Assembly: GCA_030549495.1 (NCBI GenBank)
Contig: JAUIRK010000310.1
Span: 1-64,000 of the forward strand
DNA length: 64,000 bases
Origin: Nectonema munidae
Taxonomy: Eukaryota; Nematomorpha; Nectonematoida; Nectonematidae
Direction: 5' to 3'
Positions 1 to 10,900 of the stretch are shown here, in pieces. Position 1 is the stretch's first letter. Each line of letters begins with the position of its first letter. Both the position numbers and the translations under genes were made by a program. Below the pieces are notes generated by a model. That model was not told the DNA's origin and searched no databases. It was given only the letters and a program-made list of their open reading frames with translations.

Positions 1-339
1 GCTAAAAAATTAATTGTAGAAAATTGGCTGAATCATATCCCTTCAAATTTTGTGACTTTTCCTAAAATCGCTAGCTGCATCTTTTGAAACCATTTTCATG
101 GTAGTTGAATGACCCTTTCATGTCCAAAACTGTCAATCAAAATAAAAAAATTTTTATTTTTCAGCAAAATTTTGACATTATCTGTACTTAACATTATAAC
201 TTAGGATCTATATTATATAATACCCTGAAAATTTATAATTAAATACAGTTTAGAACGCATAACACTTTATATATTTAATTTTTTAAATAATCATGGCTAC
301 TTTTTAGAAAATGTCAATCAAAATTTTGATTGATCAAAA
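1..339. other. AT-rich non-coding stretch, no gene seen
   Basis: No open frame or recognisable element. Phrases such as TGTCAATCAAAA hint at badly decayed copies of the tandem unit that follows, but I cannot align them by eye. Confidence 0.4.
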
Positions 340-1925
340 ATATATCTAATAAAATATACTTTCAAATTTTACATAAAATATATGTTTTTATACTAAATCG
401 GTCATGCTGTTTTCATTTCTGAACTCATTTTTTACATTTAGGATATGAAAATACCTATATGTGTTAATCAAATTTGCGGTTTACTTCTGAAAATTGTCTC
501 CAAAAACATTCCTTCACATTTTACATAAAATATATGTTTTATACCAAATCGATCATGTTGTTTTCATTTCTGGACTCATTTTTTACATTTAGGATTTGAA
601 AATACCTATAAGTGTTAATCAAATTTGCGGTTTACTTCTGAAAATTGTCTCCAAAAACATTCCTTCACATTTTACATAAAAACATATGTGTTATACTAAA
701 TCGGACATGCTGGTTTCATTTCTGGACTCATTTTTTACGTTTAGGATCTGAAAACACCTATAAGTGTTAATTAAATTTGCGGTTTACTTTTAAAAATTGT
801 CTCCAAATACATTCATTCAAATTTTACAATGAAATATATGTTTTATACCAAATCAACCATGCTGTTTTCATTTCTTAACTCATTTTTCACATTTAGAGGT
901 TTTAAAATATCAGTCAAAATTTGCGGTTTACTTCTAAAAGCTATCTCCAAAAATATTCTATAAATTTTACGAAATATTTGTTTTTATACCAAATCGATCA
1001 TGCTGTTTTCATTTTTGAACTCATTTTTTACATTTAGGATTTGAAAATACCTATAAGTATTAATCAAATTTGCGGTTTACTTCTGAAAATTGTCTCCAAA
1101 AATATTTTCTTGAAATATATGTTTTAATACCAAATCAATCATGCTGGTTTCATTTCTGGACTCATTTTTTACGTTTAGGATGTGAAAATACCTATAAGTG
1201 TTAATCAAATTTGCGGTTTACTTCTAAAAATTGTTTCCAAAAACATTCATTCAAATTTTACAATTAAATATATGTTTTTATACCAAATCAACCATGCTAG
1301 TTTCATTTATGGACTCAATTTTTGCAGTTTGAATTTGAAAATACATATAAGTATCAATTAAATTTTCGTTTAGTTCTAAAATTTGTTTTTATAGCAAATA
1401 TATCATGATGATTTCATTTCTGAACACAGTTTTCGCATTTAGAGGTTTTACTGCGAGTGTCAATCAAATTTGCGGTTTATGTTTGAAAACTATATCCCAA
1501 AATATTCTCTCTAATTTTACATGAAATATATGTTTTTATACCAATTCGACCATGATAATTTTTATTTCTGAAAACATTTTTTGCATTTAGAGGTTTTAAA
1601 TGTCTGAAAGTGTCAATAAATTTTCGATTTACGTCTAATGTCTGCAGAAATATTTTTGAAATTTAAATAAAATATGTGTTTTTATGCCAAATGGAAGATG
1701 CTGGTTTCATTTTTGGACTCAGGTTTGGCATTTATGGTTTTAAAATATCTGAAAGCTTGAATAAGATTTGCGGTTTACTTCTAGATACTGTTTTCAAAAA
1801 TATTTTCAAAAAAATAAAATATCTGTTTTATAAATCGACTATGCTTATTTTATTTCTGTACTGGATTTTGGATAATACGGTTAAAAAATATCTCGAAGTG
1901 GTAATTGAATTAATAATGTATGCCT
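340..1925. repeat. Tandem array 1, about 11 units of 141-153 bp
   Basis: The motif CATGCTGTTTTCATTTCTG (with variants) recurs at about 403, 554, 706, 858, 999, 1140, 1293, 1404, 1551, 1696 and 1840. Spacing is mostly 141-153 bp, with one shortened unit of 111 bp. Each unit then carries a TTTTTTACATTTAGGA stretch, a TTTGCGGTTTACTTCT stretch and a TATATGTTTTATACCAAATC stretch. Units near the 3' end are the most decayed, as expected at the edge of a satellite. The 83-residue ORF at 1676-1927 is chance translation of repeat units. Confidence 0.85.
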
Positions 1926-1929
1926 GAAA

Positions 1930-3004
1930 AACAGTTCTGTAAAAAAAATTTCAAAAAATTGTTGCATATTAGGTATATAGTAAAAAAATACTTTTTTTTT
2001 GTATATTTTGGCTTATAATACTTTCTATAATCATCTTATTTATGAAATATTTATTAAAAAAAACAAAACGTATTATAAAATCTTTTGAAAATTTGTATGA
2101 GAGAAGGAACCAAGTTGAAAACTAATTGAAAAGAGAACATGTGATCAAAACAAATAATTAAAAAAAAAATATGTATCTTGACTAAATGGAAGATCTACAA
2201 TGTTCTAATGAACTAGGAAGTGGTTTAATTATATAATATTAGATGCTTCAAAAAAGATTTTGACTGTGAAAAAAAAGTTTCTCTTTTACAAATGAAAAAT
2301 ATTTAAATCTATCATCTAGGATTACAGTTAACATTTATCTAAGATGGGTAGGAAATCTGAAAATTTAGAATAGGTCAAATTTATCAAAAATGGCACAGGT
2401 GCCAATATGTGAGAATTTAGTCACTATCAAGATATTTTTAATTTAAATTGAATTTGACAATCTGTTTCCTTTTGTGTCAAAGAGATAATTTTTTAGATGA
2501 AGAACGTTGACAACTTTTTGTAATTGAACAATCAACATCACGAATGATTCATCAGAAAAAATCCTTTGAAATAAGATTGGTTGACAAATATTCAGGCTTG
2601 ATAATAAAATACACGATACTGATAAAAAAGTCTAAGATCACCAAGAAGATTCTTTAATCAGAATGGTTTGAGAGAGGAAAAAAGTAATTTTATTCTTATA
2701 AAAAAATTTTCGAACACACATTGAAGAATATAAATTTCTAATGAAAAAGAGCTACCAAAAAAGGATCATCATAGAATGAATACCAAAATTAAATACTGTA
2801 AATTATAATATGACGTGGAGACTCGATAACGAATTTGTAGCCGAAAAGATGGAGGTTCTATCGAGTTACATAAGTTACTGTAGAATGAAATATTTTGAGT
2901 GAATTAAGCACCTAAAGTTGGTTTATTAAATAAATTAAGAAAATAATTACCAGAGAAATACTGCAAGTAGAAGTTATTTTTATGTTTATATATTTGACAT
3001 TGAT
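1930..3004. other. AT-rich spacer between two tandem arrays
   Basis: No coding potential, tRNA or transposon ends were seen. The stretch is dominated by A and T runs. Confidence 0.4.
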
Positions 3005-4425
3005 TTACAGGTTTAATCGATTTTTTGACAGGTTTTATTGATTTCATAAAAAATGAACATCACCATTAAATTCTGCATACTTGAAATGTATAAAAAACTT
3101 TAAAAGAATAAAAATTTTAATTTTGACATGGGCTGTCATATTTAAATTATTTTGTCAGGTTTGACTAATTTTTTATAAAAAAAAAAGGAATATAACCAGT
3201 AAATACAGCCTACTTGAAAATGGGTATATGTGTGTAAAAAACATTATATAATTATTTAGATAAAAAGTTTCTTTTTTGAGATGAGTTATCATATGTAAAT
3301 CACTTTTTTGACAGGTTTGAATCATTTTCATAAAAAATGAATATCACCACTGAATTCAGCATATTTGAAAATGGGTATACATGTGTAAAAAACTTTATAT
3401 ACTTATTTAGATAAAAAGTTCCTTTTTGAGATGAGCTGTCACATTTAGATCAATTTTTTGACAGGTTTGATTGATTTTCATAAAAAATGAATATCACCAC
3501 TGAATTCAGCTTACTTGAAAATGGGTATACATGTGTAAAAAACTTTATATAATTATTTAGATAAAAAGTTTCTTTTTTGAGATGAGCTGTCACATTTAGA
3601 TCAATTTTTTGACAGGTTTGATTGATTTTCATAAAAAAATAAATATCACCACTGAATTCAGAATATTTGAAAATGGGTATACATGTGTAAAAAACTTTAT
3701 ATACTTATTTAGATAAAAAGTTCCTTTTTGAGATGAGCTGTCACATTTAAATCAATTTTTTGACAGGTTTGATTGATTATCATAAAAAATGAATATCACC
3801 ACTGAATTCAGCTTACTTGAAAATGGGTATACATGTGTAAAAAACTTTATATAATTATTTAGATAAAAAGTTTCTTTTTTGAGATGAGCTGTCACATTTA
3901 GATCAATTTTTTGACAGGTTTGATTGATTTTCATAAAAAATAAATATCACCACTGAATTCAGCATATTTGAAAATGGGTATACATGTGTAAAAAACTTTA
4001 TATACTTATTTAGATAAAAAGTTCCTTTTTGAGATGAGCTGTCACATTTAAATCAATTTTTTGACAGGTTTGATTGATTATCATAAAAAATGAATATCAC
4101 CACTGAATTCAGCTTACTTGAAAATGGGTATACATGTGTAAAAAACTTTATATACTTATTTAGATAAAAAGTTCTTTTTTGAGATGAGCTGTCAAATTTA
4201 GATCAATTTTTGACAGGTTTGATTGATTTTCATAAAAAATGAATATCACCACTGAATTCAGCATACTTGAAAATGGGTATACATGTGTAAAAAACTTTAT
4301 ATACTTATTTAGATAAAAAGTTCCTTTTTGAGATGAGCTGTCAAATATAAATCAATTTTTTGACAGGTTTGATTGATTTTGATAAAAAAATGGACATCAC
4401 CACTGAATTCAGCATCGTTGAAATA
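3005..4425. repeat. Tandem array 2, about 10 units of about 151 bp with dimeric higher-order structure
   Basis: Units are marked by TTGACAGGTTTGATTGATT, then ATCACCACTGAATTCAG, then GGGTATACATGTGTAAAAAA. The GAATTCAG marks fall about every 151 bp from about 3352 to 4407. Two monomer types alternate. Type A has CTTACTTG, TATAATTATT and AAGTTTC. Type B has CATATTTG (or AATATTTG), TATACTTATT and AAGTTCC. The order is B-A-B-A-B and then hybrid units, so the true period in the middle is about 302 bp. The identical 60-residue minus-strand ORFs at 3450-3632 and 3752-3934 are by-products of this dimer. The first two or three units (3005-3300) are strongly diverged. Confidence 0.9.
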
Positions 4426-4478
4426 TATATGTAACATTATAAATATTTATAAAAACTTATTAATCTCTGAGAAAAATA

Positions 4479-4505
4479 GGGGGGGGGGGCCCCCCCCCCC
4501 CCCCC
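4479..4505. repeat. G11 C16 homopolymer junction
   Basis: Eleven G are followed directly by sixteen C, a self-complementary 27-nt block just past the end of tandem array 2. It could be real, able to fold or form quadruplex-like structures, or an assembly or polishing artefact at a hard-to-read site. Confidence 0.7.
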
Positions 4506-4546
4506 AGCACTTGAGCGGACAAATTTTGCCCAGCACTAATAGGGTT
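4506..4546 (-). mobile_element. Possible piggyBac-type element end
   Basis: Read on the minus strand from a TTAA at about 4543, the sequence starts CCCTATTAGTGCTGGGC. A TTAA target followed by CCC and a short imperfect repeat (GTGCTGG occurs twice) resembles piggyBac-type termini. The partner end was not found. The phrase GAGCGGACAAATTT recurs on the opposite strand at about 7730, next to a SINE. Confidence 0.3.
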
Positions 4547-4727
4547 AAGAGTAAACATACAATACGGTAAAATATTAGCAATCCTTTGGTTAAAACTGTC
4601 CAATGGACAATCAAAGATTCATCAAAAATGGTAGGCCAACAATGAGAGCCAAAAGATTTTGTGAAATTAACATTTGATCTTAATTTTTGGTATAATTCAT
4701 CTGAATAATTTTTACATAAGGATAAAT

Positions 4728-4862
4728 AGCCTCAATCGTTGTTAAGGTGTATACCTCTCACCAACAGTTGAAGAGGAGGGGTTCGATCTCTAAGGATCCC
4801 GACTCTTAAAACAAAATTACAAAACTGTGATTAACGATTTCAAGATGCGAGCATATACGTTA
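4728..4862 (+). repeat. tRNA-derived SINE, copy 1
   Basis: This is a tRNA-like head beginning GCCTCAATCGTTGTTA with a B-box-like GGGGTTCGATCTC, followed by a tRNA-unrelated body containing AAAACTGTGATTAACGAT and GCGAGCATATACG. The same order of blocks is found reversed at 7575-7740, so this is an interspersed family rather than a tRNA gene. The acceptor-stem ends do not pair as in a tRNA. Confidence 0.7.
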
Positions 4863-4869
4863 GTCCATT

Positions 4870-5685
4870 ATTTAAAGAAAATAATCAAAATAAAGTTATA
4901 AAAATTTGTTTATCAGCAAACACATCATAAAACATAAAAAAATAGCTCCGAAAAAGAACTCACCTAAAGTTCAATTAGGCCCATGTATAGGAGGAATGGA
5001 AAAAGGAGAATAGAAGGCGAAGAACAGCCAACCCACCCCATGTTTTATCCCCTATAGAACTCCCTTCCAACACACACCTTTATTAATTTCAACCATTTTA
5101 AATTATCTTTCATATGTCAGTTAGAAAGAAAACTTTTTTTTTCATCTGGTTGGTTATATTTTGGGAAACACATTCCAAATAAAATAGCAAAAAATAATAG
5201 CCTATAAGAGATTTTAAATTAGTATTTCAGAATTTTTGGGTGCGACAACGCGATGGATAAAATTTGGAAACGCATGCTCTAGACCAGATAAAGAACTTAG
5301 AATGCAGTATCACATTTTTTTCTGATAATATTTCGACAGATTCGATGCAATTTGTCCTATGCGATGTAAATGATAATAATGAATGCCAAATTTGCCTTTA
5401 CTTTTTTCATGCTATATTTATGGAAGAAGAAGAAGAAGAAGAAGAAGAAGCAACTTAAATCTTGGAAAAACATTCCATTCAATGCATGAATAAATTTTGA
5501 AAGAAAAAGATAACTTTTGTAAAGTAAATATTATTGCGCACACTCAAAAACAATGCAAGTTAATGGCAACATTGTATATGACATAACGATGAATTTTTGA
5601 ATGTTAAATAATCCAAAATTAAGAATAATAAAAAGAATCATCATGCTATTGGCAGAGCATTTATTACCATTTAGTACTCTCATAT
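4870..5685. other. No gene; simple GAA repeat at about 5418-5449
   Basis: AT-rich sequence. The only structure is a run of GAA triplets at about 5418-5449. A 64-residue ORF ends in glutamates because it reads this run, and I do not consider it a gene. Confidence 0.5.
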
Positions 5686-5689
5686 CAAA

Positions 5690-5765
5690 ACTGCAGATGG
5701 CATAGTGGTGGGGACGTAAGGTCTCGATCCAGGTGGTCTTGGTTCGAATCCCGAGTGGCACAGTT
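5690..5765 (+). repeat. tRNA-like SINE head, different family
   Basis: GATGGCATAGTGGTGGGGAC is followed about 45 bases later by GGTTCGAATCCCGAG, giving A- and B-box-like blocks at tRNA spacing with a T-arm that can pair. The acceptor stem does not close, so a functional tRNA gene is unlikely. A related head starting GATGGCATTGTGGTTAGAG occurs in the SINE at 41360. Confidence 0.5.
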
Positions 5766-6424
5766 ATGAATTGTACCCATGACTAAAAAAAACTATATTA
5801 ATGAAATTGCAAAAGGTTGTTAACTTTAAAAAAGGCCATAACTTTCCGTTGCATACAATTTTTTGATTAATTGATAACTTTTTGAATTTACTAAGAAGTT
5901 TCCATATACTAATCGCAAACATTTGACTTCTTATCACGAGTAAGGTTGCTAGATGTCACGATTTAAACGTCACACGATATCGCTGAACATTTAAAACAAT
6001 CTCGTCTTTACATTCCCTAATCTTATACTTCTAAATAAGGAGTATAAAAAATTTAACTCGAAATATCATTCATTATTATCTTTTTTTAGTATAAAATTTC
6101 TTCCTTAACTTTCAAAGTATATTTTATATTAAATATTTTTGTAAGAAAAAAAATTTGGTGTTGACTTTTTTCCAAACTATATTGGGGTTTGATGATTTTA
6201 AAATATGTAGCAACAAAATTTACTTCTTGGCTTATTTCTCTTTAAAACAATGACTTTTTCTTTTTTAAAAAAACTCATTTAAAAATTTTTCTTTAGAAAG
6301 ATGACTGAGGCGTTATTTACCACTCTAAATCTTTTAATTCTAATGCAAAATAATAATTGAATACTTTTTGGGTCAATTTAACTATAGATTCACTAACAAT
6401 GTCTTGAACAAAAATTTCTTTTTT

Positions 6425-7185
6425 TTTCTAATATTTACCCTCTTGACGTCTTACAAAAGAAAGCGATAAGGGTTGTTTTCAATCGCAAATATCGTGATTA
6501 TACTACTCCTATTTTTCGGGATAATCAACTACTTAAAGTTTGTGATATTTATAAAGTTCAACTAAGTATATTTACCTGGAAAGTTTTCAACGGAGGTCTA
6601 CCCACATTTTTCAATGACTGGTTCACTTTCAACCTCAACCTTCAACGCTACTCTAAACGATTCATGTTCAAACTTCAACTCCCTTCCTACAATCTTAAAT
6701 CTTCTAAGAATTCTTTAAAGTATCGATCAATCAAAAATTGGAATGATTTTTTGATGAATTTTTCGCACTTTTCGTCTTCTCTTCCCGTTTTCAAAACTGA
6801 ATTGAAAAGAAATCGCATATATCTAAATATGAAATCATGTGATCAAGCCTCCACTGCTTTGTCTATGAATAGCGCTTATTTCTATTCTCAGACTCCTATT
6901 ATTTTATATATATTCCATCTATTAAAATTATTATTTACATGTAAATATTTCTTTACTATACTCATACATTTTATTTCTCTACTTTATTAATATTTCAAAC
7001 ATTTTACACATTTTTTTATGTTAAAAAAAACCTGTCCTACAAATTTTCTATCAAGTTTTTGATACTCCCTCTTTTATTATATAATTTTTCATAAAGCATT
7101 ACTTCTACGGTGCAAACACTTGTAATGCTTGTGCAATTATTTGCTAATCAAAATAAATTCTTCTTCTTCGTCTTCTTCTTTGAAT
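6425..7185 (+). mobile_element. LINE 3' end, 5'-truncated, CR1/Jockey-like reverse-transcriptase C-terminus
   Basis: One frame stays open from about 6433 to 6990 and reads PLDVLQKKAIRVVFN, then TPIFRDNQLLKVCDIYKVQL and GGLPTFFNDWF. This is the region after the polymerase domain typical of CR1/L2/Jockey-type ORF2 proteins (LQKRAVR..., PLF..LNIL...D...). The catalytic RT core is absent, as expected from 5' truncation on insertion. After the stop the sequence runs through an AT-rich 3' UTR into a TTC-rich simple repeat at about 7159-7185, a usual tail form for such elements. The exact clade cannot be fixed by eye. Confidence 0.75.
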
Positions 7186-7560
7186 CAAAATTATGAATTC
7201 TAAAAATTCTTCCATAAATCTTTCTATTAACTTTATCTTATTAACAAATACCACGAACATTATATAACCACCTGGAATAGCAATTAAGTCATCTCTCTAA
7301 TTCAACTTATATAATAACAAAATTAGTAAAGAGCATTAATTATTTTATTAAAAATTATTTATTTATTAAAAATTTTATTATTTTTTCTTTTTGCATGTAA
7401 TCGAATAGCAATAAAACTGCGATTAAGCATTATGAAATTTTGTACCCTAAAAAGTGCAGGATTTAGCCTCACACTAACATTCCACTAATTTTTTTCATTC
7501 TTCATATATTCAAAAAATGTCATCAAACTTCATGGATTGTTAACCATATTGGTTGGTTGG
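7186..7560. other. No gene seen
   Basis: AT-rich spacer between the LINE tail and the inverted SINE. Confidence 0.4.
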
Positions 7561-7574
7561 AGATATCAAATCAC

Positions 7575-7740
7575 TTTCAGCCGTAAGGCTATATGCTCGC
7601 ATTATGCTTAAGATGGTTAATCACAGTTTTTGTGAATTTGTTTTTAGAGTTGGGAGCCTTGGGGATCGAACCCCTGACTTTCAACTGTTAAGCTGAAAGG
7701 TACACCCTAACAACCATTGAGGCTGTGCTAAATTTGTCCG
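7575..7740 (-). repeat. tRNA-derived SINE, copy 2, reversed
   Basis: Read on the minus strand it starts GCCTCAATGGTTGTTAGGG and carries the B-box GGGGTTCGATCCCC, then an A-rich link, ACTGTGATTAACCATCTT and GCGAGCAT, the same block order as copy 1 at 4728. It keeps a better B box than copy 1. The two copies are inverted with respect to each other and 2.8 kb apart. Confidence 0.75.
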
Positions 7741-8070
7741 CTCAAAGAACTTATTTTTTAGATATTAATTAATTATTGGATATATATTTATTCTGGTGGG
7801 GTATATTAATTTCAAGTATGTGAATCAATCAAACCTGTCAAAAAAATAATGTAAATATGGTAGCTCATTTCAAAATTAAAATTTTTTTTGAAACACCGAG
7901 AAAGCGTTCTTTCACATATATATTATATGCCCATTTTGAAGTATGCTGAATTTAGTTGTTTATTTTTACAATGTGTAAAAGCTATGAAAGATTACTTCTA
8001 AGGATGCGATACCGATAACTAAAAAAACTAAAAAAAAAACTAATGTAAGTTAGTCTCTACTTACCCCCTA

Positions 8071-10900
8071 CAGTGCCCGCGCTAAGCGAAAATGGGGGGG
8101 GGGGGGGGGGAGAGCTTCATTGGGGCGCTAATTTTTGAACTATCAGATTTAGTATCTTATATTCATGCTATAATATATGTAAATATACTTAACATTTTAT
8201 ATATAAATAACTGAAACCAACTAAAAAATACACATAATTTATTTTAAACAATCAACCTCCTTGAAAATTTGGAAAATTCAGATAAAAATTCTTAAAAAGT
8301 AAGACTACACAGATCATTTTTTTCTTCTGAAAGAATTATCAGCGCTTCTTTTCTTTCAGATGACATAGACTGCCTTCGTGGAATTAATATTCCCTTCAAA
8401 GTTGAGAATGCTCTTTCACAAGAGGAGGTGCTGAGGCCAAGAGTAAGTTCAGGTGTAGAAAAATACATTTTAACTGATCATTTATGTTACGTACTTTAGC
8501 ATTACCAATATATGAAATGGGAATTCTTTTACGGCTTCTTTAATTGGACTTAAGGCTTCTATCAAATCTTCAATTTTATCTCTAATCAAATCATTAAGTT
8601 TGCTTTTAAAAAATATTTTAGTTACCTAAAAAAACGTTTTTATAATCTGAGCATTAATGTATATATACAATTTTAAAACTACTTCGCACTGAGATGAAAA
8701 AAGTTTAAAGTCTGTTTTGGAATCAATCATATCAAAAAGTGGCTTTAGCTCATATGGATCTAAAAAATTAGGAGATTTAGGGAACAAACAGTTCACTGAT
8801 TGGAACAAATTTATATTTTCTTGGTGGAATCTTAAAAAGAGAATGACAATAAAAAGTTTTTAATTAAAAATTTTGAAACCTATTTGTTGTTTCGTTGAGA
8901 ACAGAATCGAGAGAGTTATACAAAATTCTTTTGGAACGAAGCTTATCATCAAAACCATTTTGTTCATCAAATGTAAATTTAATGATTAATCAGCCAATTT
9001 TTTGGTAAGAATTTTTTCTTCGACTCTTTGTATTTTCCCTTAAATAATATTTAGGAATATTTATATATTTCTTGAAAAGTTGAATCCAAATTTTCTTTCT
9101 TTAAAAACTTCAAGAGTAGAATGAATAAGATCGCAAGCTTGAGCCAAATCACTTGAGTTACCCTTTAAAAAATGATTTATAATTTCAAATTTAATTTTAT
9201 TAATTGTATCTAAAAAAGTGTATTTCCATGCATGAAACCTTCGAGAATTTCTTTAACAAGAAGGCAATAAAAACATAGTCAATTTTTTCAAACTTACGTA
9301 AAATTCCTCTACATTTTATTGCTAACTCACCGTTTTTATCATTATGTAATTTTTTCAAACTTACAAATATATCTTCATAATTATTAATAAAATAAATTGT
9401 TTTGGTAGCAAGGTAATGTCCATCCCATCTTTGTTTCAATAACCCTTTTTAAAGAATTGCCTATGGAATTTGCGAAAAAACATTACATATATGACTTTGT
9501 TAATATAAAATTTAAAAATTCACCTTTATAAACTTTACAAAAATTGATGTGATTTATTAATTTAAACGGTTCTTTGCTTAAATCGAAATATCGCTTAATT
9601 CTTTTTGATTTGCACAAAGAGTTGACAATCACTAAGTGTAACCTGTGGTTAAAACAATGCACATAGGGTATACATCTTTCTGCTCTTTCTGATATAAGCT
9701 TTTTTACACCATTTTTTTTTATTAAAAAATTTTTTTTTAAGTAATTATTAAATTTCGAATTTTTCAATACCTGACAGCATTGCTGCCCCATCACAACACT
9801 GGGGTAAAATCATTTTTAAATTAAGACCTAAATCATTTAAGCGATTAAGTATATTCCCAGTTATTGAATTAGCATCACAGGATTCAATTATTGACATTGC
9901 AACTAAGAATTCTTCTACTTTACACGTTTTAATAAAGCGTAAAACCTAAAATAATTTTGAGCAATGATATATCTTGATTCAATTAGGAATAAAGGGCCAT
10001 TGAAATATTTTCTTTATTCGTAATATACTTTGTTCCATCAACTTACAAACAAAATTTTGAATGGGAGAATTTTTAACATTATGCACAATATTTTTTAAAA
10101 CAATATTTTTTAATATTGAGATAAATTCATTTTGAGAAGAATGATGTTTATAAGAAGAAACTTTGGTATTTCATCAGAAATCTAAATATTACAAAGAAAC
10201 ACTTAATAAAAACATTATTAATTTTCCAACTTACTGTTATAAATGTTTCATCAATATCCATTGTGTATTCACATATGTTCAAAAACAAACCCCCAAAATA
10301 GTAAGAATTTACAAGCTGATCATTATCTTTTGATGTTTTACCGTGAAACGGCAATTTATTCAAACATAAAAATTTTACTATTTTAAAAACTCTTTCAAGA
10401 TAATATCTAAAACCCGCAAAAAATAAGTAACCTTATTAAAGAATAATCTTCCTTATTTTTTTCTTTTTATTTAGAAGTTAAAGAATATGATATTTTTTCG
10501 GAAGTCTTTTGGCGCTTCAAAAAATCCAAATAAAAATCTCTGATTCTTTGTGCATCTCACAATCTTAAAAATGTATATAAGTGATATATCTCATATGAAA
10601 AAAAATTATACATGTAATGCTTGCTTTGCTAATCCTCTGTTTTTTCCAACGCATGCTTCCAATTTTTAAGCACTGTTTTACAAAAAGAGAGTTTTCTTTT
10701 TTCCACCTTTTTCTCGAAAAATTTCTAGAATAATTATAAAATACAGCGTCCTTTTGTATAGAGTACTATTGCCAATTTCTTCCTGAGTACCAAGACTTTT
10801 GGAAACTTCAACTAAACTTTCCAGAATTCGAACAAGGATATTTCTCCAGTATTGGTTGACAATGATCCGAATCTTTATCTCCCAAATCTTAATAAAAAAC
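8071..10900 (-). mobile_element. Decayed hAT transposon with zinc-finger (ZMYM1/TTF-type) transposase
   Basis: The minus strand holds, in order, the blocks of a TTF/ZMYM1-like hAT transposase. A TTF-finger tail around 10.65-10.8 kb has KQCLKIGSMRWKK. At about 10.3 kb is LPFHGKTSKDNDQLVNSYYF. At about 9.78 kb is CDGAAMLSG, and at about 9.65 kb IPYVHCFNHRLHLVIVNSL. QRWDGHYLATKTI lies at about 9.42 kb. The C-terminal dimerisation motif CERAFSTLKG, followed by SSERKEALIIL, lies at about 8.34-8.42 kb. The frame is broken several times, or interrupted by introns, so no intact enzyme is visible. The element end at 8071 reads CAGTGCCCGCGCTAAGCG and is followed by a run of 17 G. The opposite end was not found. 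Confidence 0.75.
8094..8110. repeat. G17 homopolymer inside hAT terminus
   Basis: Seventeen G lie 23 bases inside the left end of the hAT element. A related terminus at 52288 has only GGGGG at the matching place, so the run has probably expanded here. Confidence 0.7.

Noticed and set aside
3450-3934. Two identical 60-residue ORFs
   Set aside because: They are produced by the satellite dimer at 302-bp spacing.
340-4425. CRISPR-like array
   Set aside because: The whole unit of about 150 bp is repeated without unique spacers, in a eukaryotic context with satellite-type divergence.
4728-4862. Functional tRNA gene (also at 5690, 7575 and 41360)
   Set aside because: B boxes are present, but acceptor stems do not pair and conserved non-tRNA bodies follow, so these are SINEs.
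5264-5458. ORF with a poly-glutamate end
   Set aside because: It reads a GAA microsatellite and has no other coding sign.
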